From assembly GCA_047973235.1 (NCBI GenBank), contig JBKEBP010000072.1, forward strand, positions 13,510-77,509: a DNA stretch of 64,000 bases, given 5' to 3'. How positions within the stretch are numbered: the first letter of the stretch is position 1; each line of letters starts with the position of its first letter. The translations under genes and the position numbers were made by a program. Of the stretch, positions 26,758 through 35,989 are shown piece by piece. A model generated the notes under the pieces. It ran no database searches. It had not been told where the DNA came from and was given only the letters and a program-made list of their open reading frames with translations. This DNA comes from Aequitasia sp047973235 (GTDB taxonomy: Bacteria > Bacillota > Clostridia > Lachnospirales > Lachnospiraceae).

Positions 26758-28663
26758 TTTTTACACCTGTTAAATAAACTAATAAGACTGATATATCCGC
26801 TGGTGATACCCCGGAAATTCTACTTGCTTGCCCAATTGATACCGGTCTATACTCAGTTAATTTCTGTCTGGCTTCAATCCTTAAACTTTTTATCATCGAA
26901 TAATCTATATCAGTAGGTATCTTTTTATTCTCCATCTTTTTAAACTGTTCAATTTGTCTATTTTGACGTTTAAGATATCCATCATATTTAATGGTAATAT
27001 TGATTTGCTCTGATATAACCTCTTCTAACTCTTTTGGTAATATTGGTCTATTATTATCCAAACTTACTAAAGACTCATATGATAGCTCCGGTCTTCGTAT
27101 TAGCTCCTCTAATGAAGCACCGGATAGGAGAGGAGTACTATTATAATGTGTAAGCAGATCTTGAACCTCTTTCGTAGTTCCTACATATGTCTTGCCTAGT
27201 CTGTCTATTTCACTTTTTACATATTCCAGTTTTAATTCCATCTTGTCTATAGAGTCTTTGCTAACTAGTCCGATATCGTAGCCTATGCGAGACAACCGCT
27301 GATCTGCATTGTCTTGTCTTAGCAATAGTCTATACTCGGCTCTAGAAGTCATCATTCTATACGGTTCATGACTCTCTTTAGTAACTAAGTCATCTATAAG
27401 CACACCTATATATGCTTGCGAGCGATCCAAAACAATCGGTTCCTTATTCTTTATCTTCATCGCAGCATTAATTCCTGCAATAAGACCCTGTGACGCAGCT
27501 TCCTCATATCCTGAACTGCCATTAAACTGTCCTCCACTAAACAAACCTGATATTTCCTTAAATTCTAACGAAGGCTTTAATTGTCTGGCATCAATACAGT
27601 CATATTCTATAGCGTATGCATTTCTTACTATTTTAACATTTTCCAGTCCCGGAACAGTTCTATACATAGCATATTGTACATCTTCAGGCATAGAACTCGA
27701 CATCCCACCTATATACATTTCATTTGTATTAAGGCCTTCAGGTTCAATAAATACTTGATGTCTGTTTTTATCGGAAAACTTTACTACTTTATCCTCTATC
27801 GATGGACAATATCTTGGACCCGTACCTTCAATAATTCCGCTAAAAAGAGGAGAGCGATCAAGGTTGTTTCGTATTATCTCATGTGTATTTTCATTAGTAT
27901 AGGTTAACCAACAAGAAATTTGATTTATCTGTATATCATCAGGATTTGTAGAAAATGAAAAAGGAGTAATTCGCTCATCACCTTTTTCTTCATGCATTTT
28001 GCTAAAATCCACACTTCGTTTATCTATTCGGGCCGGAGTGCCGGTTTTAAATCTATTCATCTTAATTCCTAATTCTTTTAGAGAGTCAGTTAAATGATTT
28101 GCCGCTTGCAGCCCATTTGGACCGGTATTTACTGAAACCTCACCAAATATGCACTTACCTCGTAAATATGTCCCTGTACAGAGAATTATGGACTCACAGG
28201 CATATCTGCCACCTGAGAGAGTCTCAACTCCGGTTACCTTTCCATTTTCTGTAAGTATTTTAGTTACCTCAGTCTGTTTGACATCTAATTTATCGCACTT
28301 GTCAATAATCTGTCTCATATTCTTTGTGTACTCAGCCTTATCAGCCTGAGCACGAAGAGAATGAACCGCAGGACCTTTTGATTTATTAAGCATCTTAGAT
28401 TGGATAAAAGATCTATCTATTACCTTTCCCATCTCACCGCCTAATGCATCTACCTCCCTTACTAAATGTCCTTTTGAACTTCCACCTATATTAGGATTAC
28501 AAGGCATTAATGCAATGCTTTCAATACTTACGGTAAACATAATAGTTTCTAATCCGAGTCGCGCTGTTGCTAGTGCTGCCTCACAGCCTGCATGACCTGC
28601 ACCTATTACAACAACGTCATATTTATCTTTACTTTCCCATACAGAATTTACTGAATATTTCAT
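26750..28663 (-). CDS. mnmG: tRNA uridine-5-carboxymethylaminomethyl modification enzyme MnmG (GidA)
   Basis: The 637-residue flavoprotein has an FAD-binding start (VVVIGAGHAGCEAALATARL), the conserved CNPNIGGSSKGHLVREVDALGG, and a helical C-terminal domain ending with the AxRIxGVSPADIS motif. With MnmE it modifies the wobble uridine of several tRNAs. Length is normal. Its start lies 35 bases inside the 3' end of mnmE in another frame, indicating coupled translation of the two partners. Confidence 0.96.
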   Translation of the reverse strand: MKYSVNSVWESKDKYDVVVIGAGHAGCEAALATARLGLETIMFTVSIESIALMPCNPNIGGSSKGHLVREVDALGGEMGKVIDRSFIQSKMLNKSKGPAVHSLRAQADKAEYTKNMRQIIDKCDKLDVKQTEVTKILTENGKVTGVETLSGGRYACESIILCTGTYLRGKCIFGEVSVNTGPNGLQAANHLTDSLKELGIKMNRFKTGTPARIDKRSVDFSKMHEEKGDERITPFSFSTNPDDIQINQISCWLTYTNENTHEIIRNNLDRSPLFSGIIEGTGPRYCPSIEDKVVKFSDKNRHQVFIEPEGLNTNEMYIGGMSSSMPEDVQYAMYRTVPGLENVKIVRNAYAIEYDCIDARQLKPSLEFKEISGLFSGGQFNGSSGYEEAASQGLIAGINAAMKIKNKEPIVLDRSQAYIGVLIDDLVTKESHEPYRMMTSRAEYRLLLRQDNADQRLSRIGYDIGLVSKDSIDKMELKLEYVKSEIDRLGKTYVGTTKEVQDLLTHYNSTPLLSGASLEELIRRPELSYESLVSLDNNRPILPKELEEVISEQINITIKYDGYLKRQNRQIEQFKKMENKKIPTDIDYSMIKSLRIEARQKLTEYRPVSIGQASRISGVSPADISVLLVYLTGVKNG

Positions 28664-30041
28664 TTACTAAATCTTCTCCTATCGTTTCTCCCGTAATATT
28701 ACCAAGATGTTCATACGCATCTAACAAGTCTATAGTTAGAAAATCCTCCGGCATACCCTCAGTAAGACTTGTTTGTACTCGCCCAACAGACAAATAGCTT
28801 TGTTCTATTTCTGACGCCTGTCTTGCATTTGTTATATATATTTCATCATTAAATGAAATATTTCCTGCAAAAAATAATTCTTTTATAGTCTCTTTTATCT
28901 CAGTGATACCTTTATTATTCTTTGCTGATATTTCAATTACAATCGGCTTAAACTCCGGAGCTTTTTTCTTTATATATGACTCTACATCATTTTTTCCAAC
29001 CTTCATATCTAAGTCGGACTTATTTAGTAATACAATAGACTTCTTATCCGTAATCATAGACACTATTTGTTCATCGTTTTCATCTAATTCATTTGACGAA
29101 TCTATTACATATAGTATTAAATCCGCATTATTAGCATACTCTTTAGCTTTACTTACACCTATTTTTTCTACTGTATCTTCAGTATTTCTAATACCGGCTG
29201 TATCTATAATATTCAGTGCAATTTCACCTAGATTAATATGCTCTTCTAATGCATCTCTGGTAGTTCCGGCTATATCAGTTACTATCGCTCTATCTTCATC
29301 TAGTAGAACATTTAATAAAGAGGATTTTCCGGCATTTGGTTTCCCAAGTATTACTGTATTAATACCTTCCTTTATAATCTTACCACTATTTGCACTGTCT
29401 GCTAATTCTTTAAGGGTATGACTCCATTCACTCAGTTTAGGAGCTATCTCTGTTCCAAAATCATCTAAGCTTATGTGTTCGGGATCATCAAGTGCAGATT
29501 CAATATATGCTGTATAGTACATTATTTCATTTCTTATAGTTTCTATTTTTGTTTTTAGAGAACCCTTTAACTGACTAATTGAACTTCTAAGTGCATAATC
29601 ATTTTGTGAATAAATCAAATCTGAAACAGCCTCTGCCTGAGACAAGTCCATTCTTCCATTTAAAAAAGCACGTTTGGTAAATTCCCCCGGAGTCGCAGGA
29701 GTTGCGCCTGCTTTAATTAAACTTGATAGAACCTTTTTAACAACATATACTCCACCATGACAATTAAATTCAACAGTGTCCTCTTTTGTGAAACTATGAG
29801 GTGCTTTCATTAACATTACAAGAACTTCATCTATAATATCATTATTAATATCATCATTATCAACTACAAACCCATAGTGTATTGTATGACTCTTTTGATT
29901 TACAAGCTTTTTATCTGTTTTTGACTTAAATACTTTATCAGCTATTTCTATTGCATTTTCTCCTGATAATCTAACTATACCAATTCCGGAATTGCTCAAT
30001 GCAGTTGATATAGCAACTATTGTATTTACAAAATTCATCAT
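28629..30041 (-). CDS. mnmE: tRNA modification GTPase MnmE (TrmE)
   Basis: The 470-residue GTPase has an N-terminal folate-binding domain (GIGIVRLSG, then FNCHGGVYVVKKVL and PGEFTKRAFLNGRMDLSQAE) and an inserted G domain with GKPNAGKSSLLNVL, DIAGTTRD, DTAGI and NKSD. The C-terminal Cys motif reads FCMGK in place of FCIGK. It acts with MnmG on tRNA wobble uridines. ATG 30041 follows AAGGTG. Confidence 0.96.
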   Translation of the reverse strand: MMNFVNTIVAISTALSNSGIGIVRLSGENAIEIADKVFKSKTDKKLVNQKSHTIHYGFVVDNDDINNDIIDEVLVMLMKAPHSFTKEDTVEFNCHGGVYVVKKVLSSLIKAGATPATPGEFTKRAFLNGRMDLSQAEAVSDLIYSQNDYALRSSISQLKGSLKTKIETIRNEIMYYTAYIESALDDPEHISLDDFGTEIAPKLSEWSHTLKELADSANSGKIIKEGINTVILGKPNAGKSSLLNVLLDEDRAIVTDIAGTTRDALEEHINLGEIALNIIDTAGIRNTEDTVEKIGVSKAKEYANNADLILYVIDSSNELDENDEQIVSMITDKKSIVLLNKSDLDMKVGKNDVESYIKKKAPEFKPIVIEISAKNNKGITEIKETIKELFFAGNISFNDEIYITNARQASEIEQSYLSVGRVQTSLTEGMPEDFLTIDLLDAYEHLGNITGETIGEDLVNEIFSKFCMGK

Positions 30042-30125
30042 GTATTCACCTTATTTTTACCTTTGGTATATTTCCTAATATATAATAATCAAGAGGAGCA
30101 TTATGCTCCTCTTTCATCACTATTG

Positions 30126-30923
30126 CTATTTTCGTACGTAAGTAATTACAACTTTTCTATATGGTTCATTACCTTCGCTATGAGTTGTTACCTGGTTATC
30201 ATTTTGTAAATATGAATGAATTATCCTTCTCTCATAAGCATTCATAGGTTCCAATGAAACATTTCTTCGTGTTCTCTTTACCTTACTTGCAATATTTCTT
30301 GCAAGATTTTCTAATGTTTGTTGTCTTCTTTTTCTATAATCCTCAGTATCAAGTTTAACTCTTACATAGCCATCTTGTGCTTTATTTGCTACTCTATTGG
30401 CAAGATATTGGATTGAATCAAGGGTTTGTCCTCTTTTTCCTATGAGGATTCCCATATTTTCACCTTCCATATCTATACATAGGATATTATCTTTATCTAC
30501 ATCAATTTTTATTACAACATCACTCATATCCATAGTAGCGAGCATATCCTTTAGAAACTTTGATACAGCTTCAATTGTATCTTTTTGAATCTCAACAAAC
30601 TCTAATTCCCTTTTTTCTTCCTTTACAAAAGCAGGCTCTTCAACCTTTTTAATTGGAACTTCTTTTTGTTCCTTTTTCGTTTCTTTGATAATATCAGAAG
30701 CTTCAACAACTTTTTCTACCTTAGGAGTCTCTTTTTTTATCGGCTTTTGCGCCTGTTTTTTCCTTGCTTTTATAACAGCTTGTTTAAATCCTATTCCTAA
30801 AAATCCTGCACTTCCCTTCTCTATTACTTCATAGTCTAATTGATCACTTGTTACTCCAAGTTGAATCAATGCATCAGTAATAGCATCATCAAGATTTTTA
30901 GCCGATACAGTAATATAATCCAT
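30126..30923 (-). CDS. khpB: RNA-binding protein KhpB (Jag/SpoIIIJ-associated)
   Basis: The 265-residue protein has the Jag N-terminal domain (residues 1-52, with GSAGFLGIGFKQA), a Lys/Glu-rich linker (about 55-110), a KH domain containing GKRGQTLDSIQYLANRV (about 178-194) and an R3H domain with RRIIHSYLQNDNQVTTHSEG (about 235-255). With KhpA it binds RNAs linked to cell elongation and division. It follows yidC in the conserved rpmH-rnpA-yidD-yidC-jag order. Confidence 0.93.
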   Translation of the reverse strand: MDYITVSAKNLDDAITDALIQLGVTSDQLDYEVIEKGSAGFLGIGFKQAVIKARKKQAQKPIKKETPKVEKVVEASDIIKETKKEQKEVPIKKVEEPAFVKEEKRELEFVEIQKDTIEAVSKFLKDMLATMDMSDVVIKIDVDKDNILCIDMEGENMGILIGKRGQTLDSIQYLANRVANKAQDGYVRVKLDTEDYRKRRQQTLENLARNIASKVKRTRRNVSLEPMNAYERRIIHSYLQNDNQVTTHSEGNEPYRKVVITYVRK

Positions 30924-30934
30924 AGCCTTACCTC

Positions 30935-32032
30935 CTATTTATTTTCATTAAACCTCTTTACCAAGTTTGCTTTATCAGCAAGACTTCCCGGTTTTATATC
31001 ATTATTAGTTGTTGTATCCACACTATCTGATTTTGTTGAATCTTTAGATACATTATTATTATCTTTTTTACTACTATTTGTGTTGGTATTAACTTTTGCT
31101 TTATCACTTAGGCTTCTAGTGTTAGTATGAGCCATGGTGTTAACTTTTTCTGCTTGTTCACCACGTTTTCTCATTTTCTTTTCTGCCTTTTCTCTATTCT
31201 TTTCTATTATATCATCAATAGAGAATTTCTTTAAGTATTTATTAACAGCTAATTGCTGTATTAAACGTACACATGCACTGGTTATCCAATATAAACCAAT
31301 AGCTGCCGGTGCTGAAACAACAATAAACACTGACATAAGAGGCATCATATAATTCATAGTCTTCATAGTGCCTGCCATCGGGTTTTCTTTATCATTTGAT
31401 ACAGGTTGTTGGTTTGTACCTTGCATAAGCTTAGTACTTACAAACTGTGTTAATCCTGAAATAACAGGCAAAGCTATACCTGTAATTATTACTAAAGCCG
31501 GAGCCATACTAAAATCTCCACTATTTCTAATCATATCTATTGGAGATACTGTAATATCCGGGATGGTTAAAAATTGCTGAACACTTGCAGGTGCATTTGC
31601 TATTGCAGGTACATATTCCGTAATATTATAAATTACAGGATATAATGCAAACAAGAACGGCATTTGTATAAGAAGTGGAAGACAACTACTAAACATACTT
31701 GTTCCGTATTTATCATATACTTGTTGAATTTCTTCCTGTTGCTTCATCATAGAAGCCTGATCTTTTTTATTTGCATACTTCTTTTGAACTGCTTGAACTT
31801 CAGGTTGCATAGCTGCAGTCATTTTAGATGTTTTTTGTTGATTTATAGTCATTGGAAGCATTAACATATATACTATAATAGTATAAAGAACCATAGATAA
31901 ACCAACCAAACCTGTTTCAGTGGGTAAAGTTGTATCTAAAAAAGTATAAATCAAGTTCATCAATTTTCCCATTAACCAAGCTATCTGACCAACTATTGGC
32001 CAATTTGCTGCTGTTAATAATGTGGTAATCAT
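30935..32032 (-). CDS. yidC: Membrane protein insertase YidC/Oxa1
   Basis: The protein of about 365 residues is an Oxa1-type insertase with five hydrophobic segments; the conserved core has LSMVLYTIIVYMLMLPMTIN, the coiled cytoplasmic hairpin KKYANKKDQASMMKQQEEIQ and SCLPLLIQMPFLFALYPVIY. The hydrophilic tail after residue about 290 is rich in Lys, Asn, Ser and Thr. ATG 32032 fits GGAGG about 10 bases upstream better than the first ATG at 32083, which would overlap the end of yidD. No lipobox is seen. Confidence 0.94.
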   Translation of the reverse strand: MITTLLTAANWPIVGQIAWLMGKLMNLIYTFLDTTLPTETGLVGLSMVLYTIIVYMLMLPMTINQQKTSKMTAAMQPEVQAVQKKYANKKDQASMMKQQEEIQQVYDKYGTSMFSSCLPLLIQMPFLFALYPVIYNITEYVPAIANAPASVQQFLTIPDITVSPIDMIRNSGDFSMAPALVIITGIALPVISGLTQFVSTKLMQGTNQQPVSNDKENPMAGTMKTMNYMMPLMSVFIVVSAPAAIGLYWITSACVRLIQQLAVNKYLKKFSIDDIIEKNREKAEKKMRKRGEQAEKVNTMAHTNTRSLSDKAKVNTNTNSSKKDNNNVSKDSTKSDSVDTTTNNDIKPGSLADKANLVKRFNENK

Positions 32033-32083
32033 CCTATAAAATCCTCCGCTTGTTTTAATATTATTAATAGAGCAATAAATCAC

Positions 32084-32296
32084 TTAAGGTACCATATCTA
32101 CTCCGCCTTTTGAAAACGGATTACACCTAAGTATTCTCCAGATTGCTAATCTGCCACCCTTAAATGCTCCATATTTTTCTATTGCTTCATATGCGTACGT
32201 AGAACATGTAGGATAATACTTACACGTTGCTACTCCTTTAGCTCCCGAAATATATTTTCTGTAAAATCTTATCAAGAATAACAGAAATTTTTTCAT
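32084..32296 (-). CDS. yidD: Membrane insertion efficiency factor YidD
   Basis: The 70-residue basic protein has the family's conserved CKYYPTCSTYAYEAI and WRILRCNPFSKGGVD motifs and an amphipathic N-terminus. YidD assists insertion of membrane proteins by YidC. It lies between rnpA and yidC, five bases after rnpA, in the usual order. Confidence 0.94.
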   Translation of the reverse strand: MKKFLLFLIRFYRKYISGAKGVATCKYYPTCSTYAYEAIEKYGAFKGGRLAIWRILRCNPFSKGGVDMVP

Positions 32297-32301
32297 TTAA
32301 A

Positions 32302-32646
32302 TCACTCCAAATCTATAAATAACTTATGAAGACGTCCTAAATGTGATATTGCTTTTCCAATTTCCTCAAACTCTCTACCTATTATATTATTCCTTGCAAT
32401 AATAACAATATCATAACCATTTTTAAACTTATCTTCCTGTAGTCTATATGCTTCTTTTATAAGTCTTTTAATTCTATGCCTTACAACACTATTTCCAACT
32501 TTCTTACTAACGGAAATACCAAGTCTATTATTGTTCAAATTATTCTTTTTAACATACATTACAGCATATTTATTAGCATAACTTTTCTTACTACTATAAA
32601 CCTCTTTAAAATCATTATTTTTCTTTAGAGATTCCGTAAAATTCAT
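32302..32646 (-). CDS. rnpA: Ribonuclease P protein component
   Basis: The 114-residue basic protein helps RNase P RNA to mature tRNA 5' ends. The signature RNR-like stretch is seen as NNRLGISVSKKVGNSVVRHRIKRLIKEAYR. It follows rpmH after a hairpin at 32676-32695, so its level may depend on read-through from the rpmH promoter. Confidence 0.95.
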   Translation of the reverse strand: MNFTESLKKNNDFKEVYSSKKSYANKYAVMYVKKNNLNNNRLGISVSKKVGNSVVRHRIKRLIKEAYRLQEDKFKNGYDIVIIARNNIIGREFEEIGKAISHLGRLHKLFIDLE

Positions 32647-32675
32647 ATATTTTCACCTATTTTTTATAGAAGAAA

Positions 32676-32695
32676 AGGCCACAAATTTGCGGCCT
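32676..32695 (-). terminator. Hairpin between rpmH and rnpA (attenuator-like)
   Basis: On the minus strand, AGGCCGCAAATTTGTGGCCT is followed by TTTTCTTCT. The stem starts within the rpmH stop codon. Partial termination here would give more rpmH than rnpA transcript. Confidence 0.65.
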
Positions 32696-32828
32696 AAGCT
32701 GACAATACTTTTCTTCCCTTAGCTCTTCTTGAGGCTAAAACTTTTCTTCCACCTGCTGAACTCATTCTTGCACGAAAACCATGAACTTTTGATCTCTGTC
32801 TCTTTTTTGGTTGGAATGTCATTTTCAT
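32694..32828 (-). CDS. rpmH: 50S ribosomal protein L34
   Basis: The 44-residue protein begins MKMTFQPKKRQRSKVHGF and contains GFRARM, then GGRKVLASRRAKGRKVLSA, the nearly invariant L34 sequence. AGGAGGTG lies 7 bases before ATG. It is the first gene of the minus-strand run at the origin, facing dnaA. Confidence 0.97.
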   Translation of the reverse strand: MKMTFQPKKRQRSKVHGFRARMSSAGGRKVLASRRAKGRKVLSA

Positions 32829-32891
32829 ATCTTCCACCTCCTTATATTATATAAGAGAAAATTCCCTATTATTTATATAGACATCAAATCG

Positions 32892-32920
32892 ATTATATTA
32901 AAAAAGCACCAATACGTCAA
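32892..32920 (-). promoter_or_regulatory. rpmH promoter
   Basis: TTGACG (32920-32915), 17 bases, then TATAAT (32897-32892) on the minus strand, about 65 bases before the rpmH start. It is a near-perfect sigma-A promoter, as expected for a ribosomal protein gene. Confidence 0.8.
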
Positions 32921-32961
32921 GTAAAACATGATTATTTATTTCTTTTTATCACTATTATAGA

Positions 32962-32990
32962 TTGCTTAAATTCATGTTTTGATGTAAAAT
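32962..32990 (+). promoter_or_regulatory. Candidate dnaA promoter
   Basis: TTGCTT (32962-32967), 17 bases, then TAAAAT (32985-32990), 55 bases before the dnaA start. Both hexamers are one or two bases off consensus. No consensus DnaA box was found upstream of dnaA in this gap. Confidence 0.5.
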
Positions 32991-33045
32991 AAGTTGGGTA
33001 GTTTTTATATATATCTACTTATTTAATATGAATGGAGTTTTTAAC

Positions 33046-34413
33046 ATGAACGTTGTAAAAGAAAAATGGCAAGAAATAATCGAGCATCTAAGAATAGAAC
33101 ATGAACTATCTAACGTTTCTTTCAATACGTGGATTAAACCACTTAGAATTTATGACGTTGTTAATGATACTATTTATATTCTTGTAGACTCTAATGCAAG
33201 TGTAGAATATATAGAAAAAAAATATCTATTACCGCTTAAAGTATGTATAGCCGAAATCATGGAAAAGGAATACGAAGTATTATTTGTATCTGAGGATGAT
33301 GAGCGTATAAAGGTAATAGAACATAATGCAGAAGAAAATTCTAAAAACAAAAAAAATCGTACTTTAGCCGAAAAAGCAGGTCTTATTTCCAAATACACAT
33401 TTGATACTTTTGTAGTTGGGAAAAATAATGATTTTGCTCATTCGTCTTCTTTAGCTGTTTCAGAATCACCGGGAACTGCTTATAATCCTTTATTTTTATA
33501 TGGAGGAGTAGGACTTGGTAAAACACATTTGATGCATTCTATAGGCCATTTCATATTAGATAATAATCCTAATGAAAATGTTTTATATGTTACAAGTGAA
33601 AAATTTACTAATGAAGTTATTGAATCATTAAGAAATAATACTATGCCTAAATTTAGAGATAAATATAGAAATGTAGATGTATTATTAATTGATGATATAC
33701 AATTTATAATAGGTAAAACTTCTACACAAGAAGAATTTTTCCACACTTTTAACCACTTATATTCAGCTAATAAACAAATTGTAATATCTTCTGATAAGCC
33801 ACCTAAAGAAATTGAAACTTTAGAGGCTAGATTAAAAAGTAGATTTGATATGGGATTGTTGGCTGATATTAGTTCTCCTGATTATGAAACAAGAATGGCT
33901 ATACTTCAAAAAAAGATAGAGTTGGATCATCTGGAAAAATTCAACATTCCAAATGAAGTTATTGCACATATTGCTACTAATATAAAAACTAATATAAGAG
34001 AACTTGAAGGTTCTTTAACAAAATTAGTAGCTCTATATAAATTAAATTATAATAAAGGTGAAATAGATATTAATCTTGCAACTGAAGCACTTAAAGATTA
34101 TATATCTCCCGAAGATAAAAGAGAAGTTACTCCTGAACTTATATTAGATATTGTATCTGAACATTTTAATATTACAATAGATGATTTAAAGAGTAATAAG
34201 CGAAACGCAGAAATTTCAAACCCGCGCCAAATAGCCATGTATTTAATGCGAACTTTAACATCAACACCTTTAAAAGCTATAGGAGTAATCCTTGGTGGAA
34301 AAGATCATTCAACTGTTAAACATGGTGTGGATAAAATAACTAATTCTTTAATGAAAGATGACATTTTATCAAATACTGTGGACATTTTGAATAAAAAAAT
34401 AGATCCTTCCTGA
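33046..34413 (+). CDS. dnaA: Chromosomal replication initiator DnaA
   Basis: The protein of about 455 residues opens initiation at the origin. It has the N-terminal DnaB/DnaD-interaction domain (about 1-85), a short linker, the AAA+ domain with Walker A GGVGLGKTHLMHSIG and Walker B VLLIDDIQFI, and the C-terminal DNA-binding domain ending in the DnaA signature (GGKDHSTVKHGVDKI). ATG 33046 with GGAG 8 bases upstream is preferred to ATG 33028, which precedes the ribosome site. Confidence 0.97.
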   Translation: MNVVKEKWQEIIEHLRIEHELSNVSFNTWIKPLRIYDVVNDTIYILVDSNASVEYIEKKYLLPLKVCIAEIMEKEYEVLFVSEDDERIKVIEHNAEENSKNKKNRTLAEKAGLISKYTFDTFVVGKNNDFAHSSSLAVSESPGTAYNPLFLYGGVGLGKTHLMHSIGHFILDNNPNENVLYVTSEKFTNEVIESLRNNTMPKFRDKYRNVDVLLIDDIQFIIGKTSTQEEFFHTFNHLYSANKQIVISSDKPPKEIETLEARLKSRFDMGLLADISSPDYETRMAILQKKIELDHLEKFNIPNEVIAHIATNIKTNIRELEGSLTKLVALYKLNYNKGEIDINLATEALKDYISPEDKREVTPELILDIVSEHFNITIDDLKSNKRNAEISNPRQIAMYLMRTLTSTPLKAIGVILGGKDHSTVKHGVDKITNSLMKDDILSNTVDILNKKIDPS

Positions 34414-34658
34414 TGTTGATACTATGTGGATATAATTTTTTATATTTCAAATAAAATAAACCTGTTTAAATAATTTTAAAAAAGTTATTATACCTAATCC
34501 ACACTATATAATATCAGTTTCCACACAGTTATTAATGGCTATACAGCCAGTGTTTATAAGGGATATATCAGTTATCAAAGTTTCCACATCTACTACTGCT
34601 ACTATTACTATATTTATTTATATATTTATATATATGAAAACTGAAAGGAGTTATACAC
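34414..34658. other. oriC: Replication origin oriC (dnaA-dnaN intergenic region)
   Basis: The 245-base gap has DnaA-box-like nonamers at 34425-34433 (TGTGGATAT), 34495-34503 (TAATCCACA), 34517-34525 (GTTTCCACA), 34580-34588 (GTTTCCACA) and 34651-34659 (TTATACACA, overlapping the dnaN start). Right after the 34580 box come seven triplets CTA-CTA-CTG-CTA-CTA-TTA-CTA (34590-34610), matching the DnaA-trio element of Bacillus subtilis, then an AT-only stretch (34611-34635) as the likely unwinding site. Gene orientation switches at rpmH/dnaA, consistent with bidirectional replication from here. Confidence 0.85.
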
Positions 34659-35768
34659 ATGAAGATTGTGTGCACAAAATCTAATTTATTAAAAGGTGTA
34701 AATATTGTTTCAAAAGCAGTTCCATCTAAAACAACAATGCCTATATTAGAATGTATTCTTATAGAGGCTAATACGGATATTATTAATCTTACAGCAAATG
34801 ATATGGAACTCGGAATAAAAACTGAAATAACAGGAAATATTATTGAAAGAGGAATGATAGCCATTGATGCAAAGATATTCTCAGAAATAGTAAGAAAACT
34901 TCCTGACAGTGATATTACTATTGAAACAAATGATAACTTGCAAACAACTATAACTTGTGAAAAAGCTAAATTTGATTTATCCGGTAAATCAGGAGAAGAA
35001 TTTTCATTTATACCTATTATAGAAAAGAATGTTGATATAGCTATTTCACAGTTTTCTCTAAAAGAAGTTATACGACAAACATTATTTTCAATAGCTGATA
35101 ATGAGTCAAATAAAGTTATGTCAGGTGAACTATTTGAATTTAAAGGAGATACACTTAGAGTAGTTTCACTTGATGGACATAGAATATCTATAAGAAAGAT
35201 AGAATTAAAAGAAGAGACTTCGGATGCTAAATTAATAGTACCCGGTAAAACACTTAGTGAAGTAAGTAAAATTCTTTCAGGTGAGTTAGAAAGTTTTGTA
35301 AATATTTCTTATACTAATAATCATATAGTATTTGAATTTGATAATACTATAGTAGTATCAAGATTAATAGAAGGTGAGTATTTTAAAATAGATCAAATGC
35401 TTTCGAATGATTATGAAACTAAGGTGAATGTTAATAAAAAAGAATTACTTAATTCAATAGACAGAGCAACTTTATTTGTTAAGGAAGGAGATAAAAAGCC
35501 AATTATAGTAAATATACAGGATTCATTAATTAATCTTCAAATCAAATCACAAATTGGATCTATGGATGAAGATATTAATGTCGAAAAAACCGGTAAAGAT
35601 TTATTAATTGGATTTAATCCCAAATTTATAATAGATGCTCTTAGAGTAATAGATGATGAGGAGGTAAGTCTTTATTTAATGAATTCAAAGGCTCCTTGTT
35701 TTATTAAGGATGAAAAAGAAAGTTATATATATCTCATACTTCCTGTTAACTTTAATGCTGCTGTATAG
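34659..35768 (+). CDS. dnaN: DNA polymerase III beta sliding clamp
   Basis: The 369-residue protein has the three-fold clamp repeat; it starts MKIVCTKSNLLKGVNIVSKA and ends DEKESYIYLILPVNF, close to the usual MPMRL-type tail but less canonical. As a ring-shaped dimer it tethers polymerases to DNA. AAAGGAG lies 8 bases before ATG. A DnaA box overlaps the start region. Confidence 0.96.
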   Translation: MKIVCTKSNLLKGVNIVSKAVPSKTTMPILECILIEANTDIINLTANDMELGIKTEITGNIIERGMIAIDAKIFSEIVRKLPDSDITIETNDNLQTTITCEKAKFDLSGKSGEEFSFIPIIEKNVDIAISQFSLKEVIRQTLFSIADNESNKVMSGELFEFKGDTLRVVSLDGHRISIRKIELKEETSDAKLIVPGKTLSEVSKILSGELESFVNISYTNNHIVFEFDNTIVVSRLIEGEYFKIDQMLSNDYETKVNVNKKELLNSIDRATLFVKEGDKKPIIVNIQDSLINLQIKSQIGSMDEDINVEKTGKDLLIGFNPKFIIDALRVIDDEEVSLYLMNSKAPCFIKDEKESYIYLILPVNFNAAV

Positions 35769-35779
35769 AAAGGATATAT

Positions 35780-35989
35780 ATGGAAATAATCAAGGTAAAA
35801 GAAGAATATATTAAACTTGGTCAGGCTTTAAAAGCAGTAGGATTAGTTGATTCAGGTGTTGAAGCTAAGGAAGTAATAGTTAATGAGCTGGTTAAGGTTA
35901 ATAATGAAATAGAAACTCGTCGCGGTAAGAAATTATATCCCGGTGACATAGTTGAATATAATGGGGATAAAATCAAAATTGAAGATTAA
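35780..35989 (+). CDS. yaaA: S4-domain RNA-binding protein YaaA
   Basis: The 69-residue protein is a stand-alone S4 domain (YIKLGQALKAVGLVDSGVEA, then VNNEIETRRGKKLYPGDIVE). It is regularly found between dnaN and recF in Firmicutes; a ribosome-linked role has been proposed but is not settled. It starts 11 bases after dnaN with GAAAGGA, and the recF start overlaps its 3' end. Confidence 0.9.
   Translation: MEIIKVKEEYIKLGQALKAVGLVDSGVEAKEVIVNELVKVNNEIETRRGKKLYPGDIVEYNGDKIKIED

Noticed and set aside
28903..29421. Open frame of about 170 codons antisense to mnmE
   Set aside because: Lies fully within a highly conserved gene and has Ser/Ile/Phe-rich shadow composition.
32829..33045. Origin in the rpmH-dnaA gap
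   Set aside because: No recognisable DnaA boxes or trio were seen there; the dnaA-dnaN gap has them.
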